Shown here piece after piece: positions 11,655 to 20,168 of a stretch of DNA of 64,000 bases. The DNA lies in contig NZ_MSSM01000028.1 in assembly GCF_004123795.1 (NCBI RefSeq), positions 40,440-104,439 on the forward strand, read 5' to 3'. A program made the position numbers and the translations under genes. The notes under the pieces are model-generated. The model ran no database searches. It was not told the DNA's origin and was given only the letters and a program-made list of their open reading frames with translations. Within the stretch, counting starts at the first letter, position 1. Every line of letters begins with the position of its first letter. Source of the stretch: Lacticaseibacillus chiayiensis. GTDB lineage: Bacteria > Bacillota > Bacilli > Lactobacillales > Lactobacillaceae.

Positions 11655-12677
11655 TCAAAACGAATCTGTTGGCATATTTGGTTGAAAGTGCATATTTCCA
11701 GCAGATTTAAGGAGGCGATTCATGTAAGCCATACTCAATTCACTGTCAGAGAAAGCTTGCGCCAGCACAAGTGTCACATCTGGATGAAGGTCAAACCACC
11801 GCAAGCCAGCAAATAGTGCATGGGTCGCACTTTCAATATCGCGTCCTAACGAATAGCCAGGCACATCGGAAAACTTGGCTAAAATTTCATCGGTTGCCAA
11901 AATACCATAAGTCTGACCCGTTGTTTTCGCCCATTCGACTGCTGCGGCAAACTCACTGGGATCGTCGACAACAACGACTTGAGCAGATGGCGCATAATGT
12001 TTGTATTTCATGCCTGGTGCTTTCGGCGCTTCATTCTTGCCGACGTGGCGCACCGCAGAGTCGACCGGTCCCAATATCGGTTCCAATTCATTCGGGCCAA
12101 TTGCCCCCGGGCGCAGAATTGCTGGCGGGGTCACGGTTAAATCAACGATCGTGGATTCCACCCCGACTCGCGTTTGCCCATCGTCAAGCACGCCGGCAAT
12201 TTTTCCTGACAGGTCATGTAACACGTGATCGGCCGTCGTCGGGCTCGGCTTGCCTGATGTATTTGCTGATGGGCCGACAATCGGAACGCCAGCTGTGGCA
12301 ATCAACTTACGCGTCAAGGCATTATCGGGATTGCGAAAAGCGGCCGTCTGCAAGCCCCCTGTCACTTTCATGGACAAGTGCCTAGGCAAAATATTCAGAA
12401 TCAACGTCAATGGTCCCGGCCAAAAAGCCGCCATTAGTTTAGCTGCTGTAGGGGTAATCGTTGCATACTGCCCGACCATCGCCGCATCCGCCACCGTTAC
12501 GATCAGCGGATTGTCTGAAGGCCGACCCTTAGCTGCATACACTTTACCTACCGCATTCACATTGGTGGCGTCAGCACCCAGGCCATAAACCGTTTCTGTT
12601 GGAAAAGCGACTAACTCGCCGCGCTTTAAAGCAGCTGCGGCTTCCGGGATATCAGATTCATGATAACGTTTTGACAA
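11655..12677 (-). CDS. tsaC: Threonylcarbamoyl-AMP synthase, Sua5 type
   Basis: A 340-residue two-domain protein. The N-terminal YrdC domain (to about residue 200) has GELVAFPTETVYGLGADA, AAKGRPSDNPL and VPIVGPSANTSGKPSPTTA; the C-terminal Sua5 domain (about 215-335) has PGMKYKHYAPSAQVVVV. It makes threonylcarbamoyl-AMP from threonine, bicarbonate and ATP for t6A37 of ANN-reading tRNAs. The start is a TTG behind GGAGG. It follows prmC by 81 bases, the usual prfA-prmC-tsaC order of Firmicutes. Confidence 0.93.
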   Translation of the reverse strand: MSKRYHESDIPEAAAALKRGELVAFPTETVYGLGADATNVNAVGKVYAAKGRPSDNPLIVTVADAAMVGQYATITPTAAKLMAAFWPGPLTLILNILPRHLSMKVTGGLQTAAFRNPDNALTRKLIATAGVPIVGPSANTSGKPSPTTADHVLHDLSGKIAGVLDDGQTRVGVESTIVDLTVTPPAILRPGAIGPNELEPILGPVDSAVRHVGKNEAPKAPGMKYKHYAPSAQVVVVDDPSEFAAAVEWAKTTGQTYGILATDEILAKFSDVPGYSLGRDIESATHALFAGLRWFDLHPDVTLVLAQAFSDSELSMAYMNRLLKSAGNMHFQPNMPTDSF

Positions 12678-12758
12678 ATTTTTTTGCCTCCATCTTTCGT
12701 CTATTGCTACGTAACGCCAAAAGAACCGGTATCACGTCGATTCTTCATCGGCAAATGC

Positions 12759-13589
12759 CTAAAACTGCAACTTCGCCATACGCGGATGGCCGGCCATGTC
12801 CTGCCGAAAACTCACCTGTGCTTGTGGTACTTTTTCCGCAAATAACTTCTGTAATGCCGGTTGTTGCCGGTAACCGAATTCTAAATAAGCGGCTCCTTCG
12901 TCATTCAGATGTGCCGGTAACGCTACGATAAATCGTTCAAAAAGTGCCAGACCGTGATGATCGGCAAACAAGGCCAACTTGGGTTCATAACGCAACGTAC
13001 TTTGATCCATCACTGGCGTTTCTCCAGGCGCAATGTATGGCAAGTTAGTGACCACAAAATCAAAACGCCCCGGCAAGTGACTAAATAAATCACTCGTCAC
13101 AAATTGTACCTGAACGTGTTGTGACTGTGCATTCTGCTTGGCGACTGTCAGTGCTGCTTCGGACACGTCACTTAGCGTCATCGCAACATCCGGTAGCTGA
13201 CGAGCCAAGGTAATACCGATTGCACCGCTACCGGTTCCTAGATCCAAACCGTTTCGAGCCGCCGTCTGTTCTTTTGCGACCCAATCAACTAACTCTTCCG
13301 TTTCAAACCGCGGAATCAAAACTGCTGGGGTGACTTTAAACATCGCACCAAAAAACGGCGCGACACCGGTAATATATTGTGCCGGCTCAAATTTAATTAG
13401 ACGTGTGACATCTGCTTGAAATTGTTGCCATGAAGCATCGGGCATCACATCTTGCCGATGCAAAATCAATTGACTTGGCGTCCAATTAGCCCGTGTCATT
13501 AAAACATACCGTGCCCCATCAGGATCAACTTGGTGTTCTCTCAATAACAAAGACGCCCATTTGAGCGCCTCAGCGTACGTTTTAGACAT
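12759..13589 (-). CDS. prmC: Peptide chain release factor N5-glutamine methyltransferase
   Basis: A 276-residue SAM-dependent methyltransferase that methylates the glutamine of the GGQ motif in release factors. The N-terminal helical domain is followed by [12 protein letters not shown] and [11 protein letters not shown], the SAM site [13 protein letters not shown] (near residue 115) and the substrate motif. That motif, normally NPPY, reads NLPY here (near residues 182-185), so the first proline is replaced. The gene overlaps prfA, its substrate, by 8 bases. Confidence 0.92.
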   Translation of the reverse strand: MSKTYAEALKWASLLLREHQVDPDGARYVLMTRANWTPSQLILHRQDVMPDASWQQFQADVTRLIKFEPAQYITGVAPFFGAMFKVTPAVLIPRFETEELVDWVAKEQTAARNGLDLGTGSGAIGITLARQLPDVAMTLSDVSEAALTVAKQNAQSQHVQVQFVTSDLFSHLPGRFDFVVTNLPYIAPGETPVMDQSTLRYEPKLALFADHHGLALFERFIVALPAHLNDEGAAYLEFGYRQQPALQKLFAEKVPQAQVSFRQDMAGHPRMAKLQF

Positions 13590-14661
13590 TGAGCGATTCC
13601 ATCTTCTGAGCTTGATCGTGGACGATTAAGGCATCAATAATTTCGTCAAGGTCGCCGTTCATGATGCGATCCAACTTATTAAGCGTCAAGCCGATCCGAT
13701 GATCCGTTACCCGATTTTGCGGATAATTGTAAGTGCGAATTCGCTCGGAACGATCGCCAGTCCCAATGGCATTTTTACGCGTCTGATCGTACTTTTCTTG
13801 ATTTTCAGACTCGTAATAGTCGTAGACCCGGGAACGCAGAATTTGTAATGCCCGTGCCCGATTTTCTTGCTGGCTACGTTCATCCTGCATCGATACGACA
13901 ATCCCAGTTGGAATGTGCGTCATCCGCACTGCGGAACTGGTTTTATTGACGTGCTGACCACCGGCACCTGACGAGCGATAAACATCCGTCCGAATATCTT
14001 TGGGATCAATTTTTAGATCCACTTCATCATATTCGGGCATCACGCCAACAGTTGCCGTGCTGGTATGAACCCGGCCGGCGCTTTCGGTCACGGGCACACG
14101 CTGCACTCGATGCGCCCCGTTTTCATACTTCAGCTTGGAATAAACATTGTCGCCGGTAATCATGACGACGACTTCTTTGTAGCCACCCACTTCAGTTGGC
14201 GTCGAATCAATGATTTCTGCTTTCCAACCTTGGCGTTCAGCGTAATGCATATACATATTCAATAAATCACCAGCAAACAAACTGGCCTCATCGCCACCGG
14301 CAGCCCCGCGAATTTCCATGATAATGTTTTTGTCGTCGTTAGGATCCTTCGGCAGCATCAGAACCTTGATCTTATCTTCAAGATCGGCTTTTTGCTTTTG
14401 CAGATCATCAAGGTCTTCTTTGGCCAGCGCCTCCATATCCTCGTCTTTACTCTCACGAAGCACTTCTTCGCTTTCCTTGATGTCGGACAATACCTGCTTG
14501 TACTTTTTATAGGCAGCGACGACATCCCGCATCCCGCCTTCTTCCTTCGACAAAGCCAGATACCGCTTCGTGTCGCTGATAACCTCAGGATCCGACATCA
14601 ATTCTTCCAATTCTTCATAACGATCCAAAAGACCGTCCAGTTGTTCAAAAATCTTATCCAT
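13582..14661 (-). CDS. prfA: Peptide chain release factor 1
   Basis: A 359-residue factor ending translation at UAA and UAG. The peptidyl-hydrolysis motif GGQ is in [18 protein letters not shown] (near residue 233). The codon-reading segment reads [18 protein letters not shown], with PVT in the place of the RF1 tripeptide PxT, which supports RF1 rather than RF2. CAGGAGG precedes the ATG, and palindromic repeat C lies immediately upstream. The gene pair tdk-prfA is common in Firmicutes. Confidence 0.97.
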   Translation of the reverse strand: MDKIFEQLDGLLDRYEELEELMSDPEVISDTKRYLALSKEEGGMRDVVAAYKKYKQVLSDIKESEEVLRESKDEDMEALAKEDLDDLQKQKADLEDKIKVLMLPKDPNDDKNIIMEIRGAAGGDEASLFAGDLLNMYMHYAERQGWKAEIIDSTPTEVGGYKEVVVMITGDNVYSKLKYENGAHRVQRVPVTESAGRVHTSTATVGVMPEYDEVDLKIDPKDIRTDVYRSSGAGGQHVNKTSSAVRMTHIPTGIVVSMQDERSQQENRARALQILRSRVYDYYESENQEKYDQTRKNAIGTGDRSERIRTYNYPQNRVTDHRIGLTLNKLDRIMNGDLDEIIDALIVHDQAQKMESLNV

Positions 14662-14673
14662 TTGTCCTCCTGT

Positions 14674-14793
14674 GAGCGTGAGCAGGAGCGCTTAGAAATC
14701 AGAGTGTAAGTGGCCTTGGGCGTGATGGCCCGGTCTTAGGCCATTACGCCCAAGGTCCTTACACTCTGATTTCTGCGACTGCGAACGCGTTAT
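14674..14793 (-). repeat. Palindromic intergenic repeat, copy C, between tdk and prfA
   Basis: The most symmetrical copy. AGAAATCAGAGTGTAAG pairs over 17 bases with its exact complement on the other side; after a two-base mismatch the pairing goes on through CCTTGGGCGT and ATGGCC to a loop of about 8 bases. On the minus strand it opens ATAACGCGTTCGC and ends CTCACGCTC, right before the prfA ribosome-binding site. Confidence 0.85.
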
Positions 14794-14816
14794 GATCGTG
14801 CGTCAGCAACTACCCA

Positions 14817-15407
14817 CTAATCCTGGTGCTCAATCTTATCTAACGGCGGATGAAAATAATGATGCCGGCAAACTGGGTAATACGACTCATTGCCGCCAAT
14901 CAAAACCTGCTCGCCTTCATAAATCGGCTTTCCGTCATGAATCCGCAAGTTCATAATGGCCTTTTTGGCGCAAAACCAGCAAATCGTTTTCATTTCTTCA
15001 ATTTTATCTGCATACAGCAACAGGTATTTAGAACCTTCAAATAGCTCGTTGCGAAAGTCATTCTTCAAGCCAAATGCCATGACCGGAATATGCAGCTTGT
15101 CAACAACGCACGCAGCTTCAAAAATGTGATGCTTTTGTAAAAATTGGGCTTCGTCAATCAGCACACAGGCCGCGTGCGGGTCTGTTTCTTTGATCGTTTC
15201 ATATAAGTCCGTGTCATGCTTGATCGGAATCGCTGTCCGTTCAAACCCGATTCGACTGGCAATCAAGCCAACGCCGGCCCGATCATCTAAGGCGCTGGTC
15301 ATCAGAATCACCCGTTTATTTTGTTCCTCATAATTATGCGCGACTTTCAAAATTTCAATGCTTTTACCTGAGTTCATCGCACCATATCGAAAGAAAAGCT
15401 GGGCCAT
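14817..15407 (-). CDS. tdk: Thymidine kinase
   Basis: A 196-residue type II thymidine kinase that phosphorylates thymidine with ATP. Motifs: P-loop GAMNSGKS (residues 9-16), Walker [11 protein letters not shown], and the structural zinc ligands CWFC and CRHH near residues 143 and 182. GGAGGC precedes the ATG. A TATACT box lies at 15440-15445 on the minus strand. The neighbouring murT is divergent. Confidence 0.96.
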   Translation of the reverse strand: MAQLFFRYGAMNSGKSIEILKVAHNYEEQNKRVILMTSALDDRAGVGLIASRIGFERTAIPIKHDTDLYETIKETDPHAACVLIDEAQFLQKHHIFEAACVVDKLHIPVMAFGLKNDFRNELFEGSKYLLLYADKIEEMKTICWFCAKKAIMNLRIHDGKPIYEGEQVLIGGNESYYPVCRHHYFHPPLDKIEHQD

Positions 15408-15496
15408 ATGCCGCCTCCATCTAAAATCTCACAGCTCACAGTATAACGGATTTTTTTTGCAAAGAACACCGTGACTGCCGGTTTACTTGTCGTTTA

Positions 15497-15505
15497 TGCT
15501 AAAAT
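15497..15505 (+). promoter_or_regulatory. Extended -10 promoter of murT
   Basis: TGCTAAAAT is an extended -10 box, 29 bases before the GTG start of murT. No convincing -35 hexamer is visible. Confidence 0.45.
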
Positions 15506-15534
15506 AGTCCCATTAAGTTGAGAGGAAGAACGCC

Positions 15535-16887
15535 GTGGCATTTTCAGCAAAAGCCAGCCTGGCAACTGCCATTGGTCGCAGCAGCTACTGGTTCTTACAC
15601 ACATTTTTAAAAGGCGGGTCAAGCCTCCCTGGCAAACTCGCCAATAAAATTGATTCGCACGTTTTGCAGGCGCTAGGTCGTGACTATGATGTGATCGTGG
15701 TGACCGGTACCAATGGGAAAACCCTAACCACGAGCTTAATCGTCAAAGTACTTAAACAAAAATATCAAGAAGTTTTGACCAACCCCACCGGCTCGAACAT
15801 GTTGCAAGGCATCACCACTGCTTTCCTGGCGCAACCCAAACATGGGCACGGCCGAGGTATTGCGGTTCTGGAAGTCGACGAAGCCAACGTTGCCCCAGTG
15901 GCTGCCCAGTTAAAACCGAAAGCTTTTGTGCTAACCAACATCTTCCGTGATCAGATGGATCGCTATGGTGAATTCTACACGACCTATCAAAAAATTCTGG
16001 ACGGCGTCACCCTTGATCCTAAAGCCGTGGTGCTGGCTAATGGGGATGCCCCGATTTTTAGTTCCCGTAAGTTGCCCAATCCAGTTCATTATTACGGCTT
16101 TACGTTGACTGATGAAGGTGATCATAAAGCCCCACCAAATACGGATGGCGTCTTGTGCCCAGTCTGTCAACATATCTTGCATTATCACGCCATCACCTAT
16201 GCCAACCTTGGCAATTATTTCTGCCCCAACTGCGGTTTCAAACGGCCAGAGCTTAAGTACCAAGTAAATGTAGTGACCAAAATGACCCCGCAAAGCAGCG
16301 ATTTCGTCATCGACCGCCAGCCTTGCCACATTGATATCGGCGGCACGTACAACATTTACAATGCCTTAGCCGCTTTCACTGTTGGTCGGACTTTTGGCGT
16401 CAGTCCTGAACAAATCAGCCAGGCTTTCGCATATGACGAGAAAGTTTTCGGCCGCCAAGAGGTCATTCAGCTCGGTGACAAAAAGTTAACCTTGATTTTG
16501 GTGAAAAATCCGGTCGGCTTGAATCAGGTACTCAGCATGATCGAAACCGCCAAGCAGCCTTTTGGTTTTGCCATGCTACTGAATGCCAACTATGCTGATG
16601 GTATCGATACCAGCTGGATTTGGGACGGTAACTTCGAGAATTTTGTTGCTAGCAAAAAAGCCGCGACGTATCTGGTCGGCGGCGAACGCTACAAAGACAT
16701 TGCATTGCGGCTCACAGTCGCCGGTGTTCCGGAAGACAAACTCATGACGCAACCTGATCTTAACAACGTGATCGTCGAGCTGCAAAAAATGCCGCAGCAG
16801 CAGCTTTATGTTTTGTCAACCTATACGGCAATGTTGCAGCTGCGCAAAAAGTTGAGCGAAGGCGGTTATATTAAGGCGGGATTTTAA
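15535..16887 (+). CDS. murT: Lipid II isoglutaminyl synthase, MurT subunit
   Basis: A 450-residue Mur-ligase-like protein. The ATP site is VVTGTNGKTLTT (near residue 59), then NPTGSNMLQGI, and a four-cysteine zinc ribbon (CPVC near residue 206, CPNC near 231), all typical of MurT. The C-terminal DUF1727 domain holds LVKNPVGLNQVLSMI. MurT with the glutaminase GatD amidates the D-glutamate of lipid II. The GTG start follows GAGAGGAAG. Unlike many Firmicutes, no gatD follows: a terminator comes within 70 bases, and no GatD-like gene exists elsewhere in the window. Confidence 0.93.
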   Translation: MAFSAKASLATAIGRSSYWFLHTFLKGGSSLPGKLANKIDSHVLQALGRDYDVIVVTGTNGKTLTTSLIVKVLKQKYQEVLTNPTGSNMLQGITTAFLAQPKHGHGRGIAVLEVDEANVAPVAAQLKPKAFVLTNIFRDQMDRYGEFYTTYQKILDGVTLDPKAVVLANGDAPIFSSRKLPNPVHYYGFTLTDEGDHKAPPNTDGVLCPVCQHILHYHAITYANLGNYFCPNCGFKRPELKYQVNVVTKMTPQSSDFVIDRQPCHIDIGGTYNIYNALAAFTVGRTFGVSPEQISQAFAYDEKVFGRQEVIQLGDKKLTLILVKNPVGLNQVLSMIETAKQPFGFAMLLNANYADGIDTSWIWDGNFENFVASKKAATYLVGGERYKDIALRLTVAGVPEDKLMTQPDLNNVIVELQKMPQQQLYVLSTYTAMLQLRKKLSEGGYIKAGF

Positions 16888-16913
16888 GTTGAACCCACAA
16901 ACGCGATTGTTGC

Positions 16914-16955
16914 AAAAAAACAGGACCTGATTATCAAAGAGCCCTGTTTTTTTTT
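16914..16955. terminator. Bidirectional terminator between murT and a serine hydrolase gene
   Basis: An A-run plus CAGG pairs with CCTG plus a T-run, giving AAAAAACAGG facing CCCTGTTTTTT. It serves murT and possibly the convergent gene. Confidence 0.65.
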
Positions 16956-16992
16956 GACGCTTGACCAAGATTGGCGATTATTCTTACTGGGT

Positions 16993-18006
16993 TCAGGACT
17001 CTTTCGCCTCTGCATCTGGCTCGGTCGCCAAAAAGCGTTGCACAAGTTGGTCGCGTTTGCCCAGAAACTCGCGACTAGGCTGCGGGTGGACACGGTTTGT
17101 CAACACGATCAGTGCCAGTTGACTTTGTGGCTGAATGAGCCAGAAAGTGCCAGTATAGCCCGTATGGTAAAGCCACCGTCGTCCCTGACCATCACGCCGC
17201 AGATCCCAGCCAAGGCTGCGACCGAGCTGATGGGCCGTCCAATCACGGGTTAGTTGCTTGGCATGATCTGGCCACATTGACGCTTGCTTTTGTCCAAAGA
17301 AGTATTGCGTGAACATCTCCAAGTCGGCCAGACTCGCAAACAAGCCGGCCGCACCGCTATGCCGACCCAAGATAGCACTTTTGGGATCGTGCACCACCCC
17401 GCGCCGCAAGCCGGCAACCGGATCGTAAGTGGTTGGCACGCACTGTTCCGGATCCGGCTGAAACGTTGCTTTGGGCAAACCAAGTGGACGCAGAACCTGT
17501 TGCGTGATAAGCGTTTGAATCGGTTGGTGATAGATCTGTTCCAAAGCCCAACCGACCAACAACAAATTCACATCTCGATAAACCACTTTGGCATCAACTT
17601 CGTCCGTCACTGCTAGTTGTGTCAAAAGGGCACGTTTCAACGCTGGCGCCGGCAAGTCATCCCGATGCGGAATATATCCTTCCAGCCCAGACGTATGCGT
17701 TAAAGCCTGCCGAAATGTGGTGGGGTGCGGAAACGCCGGCAAAAACCGTTTCAACGGCATCTCCGGTGCAACCAGTTTCTGATCCCAAGCCTGTAAAAAG
17801 ACGGTGGTGGTGCCAATAACCTTTGTCAGAGACGCGACATCATAAAGCATCCCCGACCGCAACGGTGCTGATGTGGGCTGCCATTGTGCCTCGCCGCTCA
17901 CCTGGCTCTGAACATCTTTTCCTGTCATCAACGCCACACTAAATCCGGGTATGATACGCCCAGTCACCCACGCCTGCAACTCCGCTGTGATCGCTTGAAA
18001 ATCCAT
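16993..18006 (-). CDS. Serine hydrolase of the beta-lactamase/penicillin-binding family
   Basis: A 337-residue protein. The nucleophile motif SxxK reads SLTK in LYDVASLTKVIGTT (near residue 59), the second motif is YRDVN (near 142) and the third region is HTGYTG (near 286), a typical class C beta-lactamase/esterase set. No signal peptide or membrane helix is seen, so it is probably cytoplasmic; such proteins include esterases and D-amino-peptidases. Substrate cannot be told from sequence. It is followed by the dioxygenase-like gene upstream on the same strand, 35 bases away. Confidence 0.85.
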   Translation of the reverse strand: MDFQAITAELQAWVTGRIIPGFSVALMTGKDVQSQVSGEAQWQPTSAPLRSGMLYDVASLTKVIGTTTVFLQAWDQKLVAPEMPLKRFLPAFPHPTTFRQALTHTSGLEGYIPHRDDLPAPALKRALLTQLAVTDEVDAKVVYRDVNLLLVGWALEQIYHQPIQTLITQQVLRPLGLPKATFQPDPEQCVPTTYDPVAGLRRGVVHDPKSAILGRHSGAAGLFASLADLEMFTQYFFGQKQASMWPDHAKQLTRDWTAHQLGRSLGWDLRRDGQGRRWLYHTGYTGTFWLIQPQSQLALIVLTNRVHPQPSREFLGKRDQLVQRFLATEPDAEAKES

Positions 18007-18041
18007 CCTTGCCTTCTTCCCGACGCCGAGTCACAACCATA

Positions 18042-18914
18042 CTACGCCACGCGGAACCACAGCGTGAGCCGATTAGGACCGGCAATCATCAAAAATTGAT
18101 TCTCATGATGATAATCGTAGTCCGTTAAACCGGCCGCATCAAGGTTCATTAAGATATTCTCCATCGCCATTTTATCCGGTAAAATAAAGCTTACATAATC
18201 CAAACCGTACATATCAGGCGTTGGCAATAATAACGTCTCTTCCAACCGCAAATTAATGCCGATGTGGTGCCGATAATCACCCGCAGCCAAAAAGACTTCA
18301 CCATTATTGGGGCTGGGCTTTTCCCGAAAACCGAGTCCGTCTTCCAGATAATGACTGGTACTGGCTAAATCGGCCACCCGAAACTGAACGTAACCAATGG
18401 TCGTCCCGGAAGGCAATCGATCATAGTCCCGCGTCACGCGTTTACCGATTTCAGCAGGATCAATGATTTCTTCGGTCTCGTCTTCCCAGTTGTATTGCCG
18501 TTCCTCTTGATACTGCTCAATTGCTCGATCAATCGTAAACGCAACGCCATTGCCTTCCGGATCCTTAGCCAAAAAGCCTTGCTGATAACCAGTTTGAAAG
18601 GCCTTCGTCAATGGCTGATCCTGTTTCACAATTCGATACGCTGCTCCCAGCGCCCCCGGATTCGGTAGCAAAATCGCAAAATGATCCAATCCCGATACCG
18701 GTTTCTGCGGTGAGAGTCCTTTAATTTTGTGCAAGACGACTAAAACCTGTTGATTAAGGCGAGTTCCCAAATAAATCGTATCACTATTTTGGCGCAACAA
18801 ATCCAATCGGGCGACCTGCTGGTACCATTGGCTCACCTTGGCCAAGTCAGCAACTTTAAGTGCAATAAAATCCACACGCGTTTCTTCTGGCAATGCAATT
18901 CCTGCCATGTTCAT
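18042..18914 (-). CDS. Ring-cleaving dioxygenase-like protein (glyoxalase fold, CatE type)
   Basis: A 290-residue protein made of two vicinal-oxygen-chelate (glyoxalase) modules, DFIALKVADLAKVSQWYQ at residue 15 and IGYVQFRVADLASTSHYLED near 173, the layout of B. subtilis CatE/YfiE. Metal ligands of such folds are usually H/E; HFAIL, HHIGINL and the final LWFRVA are visible. These enzymes are annotated as catechol 2,3-dioxygenases, but the lactobacillus substrate is unknown. The ATG at 18914 is close to GGAG; an in-frame ATG two codons later is better spaced. Confidence 0.8.
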   Translation of the reverse strand: MNMAGIALPEETRVDFIALKVADLAKVSQWYQQVARLDLLRQNSDTIYLGTRLNQQVLVVLHKIKGLSPQKPVSGLDHFAILLPNPGALGAAYRIVKQDQPLTKAFQTGYQQGFLAKDPEGNGVAFTIDRAIEQYQEERQYNWEDETEEIIDPAEIGKRVTRDYDRLPSGTTIGYVQFRVADLASTSHYLEDGLGFREKPSPNNGEVFLAAGDYRHHIGINLRLEETLLLPTPDMYGLDYVSFILPDKMAMENILMNLDAAGLTDYDYHHENQFLMIAGPNRLTLWFRVA

Positions 18915-19152
18915 CCGCTCCTTGTCTGTTTAAGCACCGATTGAGTTCCGGCTCCCCAATTCGGTCTGTTGCCAACAGCATAATGAGTCGTCTCATTTTT
19001 TGCCAACAAAAAGCTCGTGATTTGAAACTTCATGGCTTATCTTGCCGGTTTTGAATAACAAAGACACTTGCCAAGTCTTGTTATCTTTCTTACAGTTATA
19101 GACGATGGGGTTGTGTAAAAAAGCAGGGAAGAAACGGGGGTTACGCTCCACC

Positions 19153-19271
19153 ATAATGCGTTCGCCAGCGCAGAAGTTTATGTGTAAGGACCATGGTCGC
19201 AATGGCCAAGCCAGGGCCGTCATGCTCAAGGTCACTTACACAACGGCTTCTAATCGCGTCGGTTCACGCTC
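19153..19271 (+). repeat. Palindromic intergenic repeat, copy D
   Basis: Opens ATAATGCGTTCGCCAGC, contains GGACCATGGTCGCAATGGCC and ends CGGTTCACGCTC; AGGAGG of the reductase gene follows at once. The 371-base gap 18915-19285 otherwise holds only AT-rich sequence and a weak hairpin built from AAGAC and GTCTT near 19060. Confidence 0.85.
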
Positions 19272-19285
19272 AGGAGGTTTTTCAA

Positions 19286-20044
19286 ATGAAAATATTAGGT
19301 GTTTACGGCGGACAGGATCCCAACGGATTGACGGCGAGTCTGGTTAAAGCCGTTTTGTCCGGGGTGACTGCGCCTACCACCACTGAATTCGTTGATTTAA
19401 ATCAGTATCAGATTCGGCCGGACGTTCCTGATCAGGCCAATCCAACATTGGATGAACTTGAAGCTAAGCTGAAAAGTGCCGATGTGTGGGTTTTAGGCAC
19501 CCCAACCTACTTCGGTACGGTTGCCGGTCAGTTCAAACAGCTGCTCGACTGCATGCGCCACCGAATGACGCGCATGACCAAAAACGGTGATACGTTGCCC
19601 GGCATTTTCAAAGATAAACATTACGTCAGTGTGACCAGCTGTTTTGCGACCGGTCTGGATAACACGTTTACCCATCAAACCGATGCTACTTTGGTGGCGA
19701 TCGATAAAGCCATGACGGCAGCCGGTGTCCATAAAATTGCCGAATTGGTGCTCCCGCATACTTGGGGGATGACGACTTTGCCGAAAGCCAAAATCAATCA
19801 GGCGCATATGCTGGGAACGAAACTCGCAACTTTTAAAAAGAAGGATGATGAGACTTTGAAACGTTACATATTATTATTTGGTATGATTGCGGTCATGGCC
19901 TTGGCCACCATGGGCATTCAGCAAGTCTTACCAGGAGTGGCAACAAACTTTTGGTGGCGCTATGTCAGTTTTGTCGTGATCTTCTTTGTTCTACTCTCTT
20001 GTCTATTGCATTATGCTACGTTTATGCGGCACAAGCGGCGTTAA
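19286..20044 (+). CDS. NADPH-dependent FMN reductase-like protein with C-terminal membrane anchor
   Basis: About 252 residues. Residues 1-180 have the flavodoxin-like FMN reductase fold: MKILGVYGG start, VWVLGTPTYFGTVAGQFKQLLDCM (flavin-binding loop, near 70-95). Residues about 190-207 and 222-242 are two hydrophobic helices (LLFGMIAVMALATMGIQ and VSFVVIFFVLLSCLLHY) with a basic tail, so the enzyme is probably tethered to the membrane. The ATG at 19286 has AGGAGG at normal spacing, directly after repeat D; a longer reading frame starting within the repeat is not likely. Physiological acceptor is unknown. Confidence 0.82.
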   Translation: MKILGVYGGQDPNGLTASLVKAVLSGVTAPTTTEFVDLNQYQIRPDVPDQANPTLDELEAKLKSADVWVLGTPTYFGTVAGQFKQLLDCMRHRMTRMTKNGDTLPGIFKDKHYVSVTSCFATGLDNTFTHQTDATLVAIDKAMTAAGVHKIAELVLPHTWGMTTLPKAKINQAHMLGTKLATFKKKDDETLKRYILLFGMIAVMALATMGIQQVLPGVATNFWWRYVSFVVIFFVLLSCLLHYATFMRHKRR

Positions 20045-20071
20045 TCGGCCAGTCAGTCATCAAGGTTAAAT

Positions 20072-20116
20072 AAAAAATAGCCTCAGAGAGATAACGTCTC
20101 TCTAAGGCTATTTTTA
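20072..20116. terminator. Bidirectional terminator
   Basis: AAAAATAGCCT and AGGCTATTTTT enclose a second matched pair, AGAGAGA and TCTCTCT. It separates the convergent reductase and ABC exporter genes. Confidence 0.85.
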
Positions 20117-20168
20117 ACGGCGTCCAGTTAAGCTTTAGCTTGCAACACAGTCACGATTCAGAAAGAAA

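Noticed and set aside
18993..19235. Open frame on the minus strand across repeat D
   Set aside because: It covers the palindromic repeat and AT-rich spacer and has no supporting motif; similar frames appear in other copies only because the repeat lacks stops in some frames.
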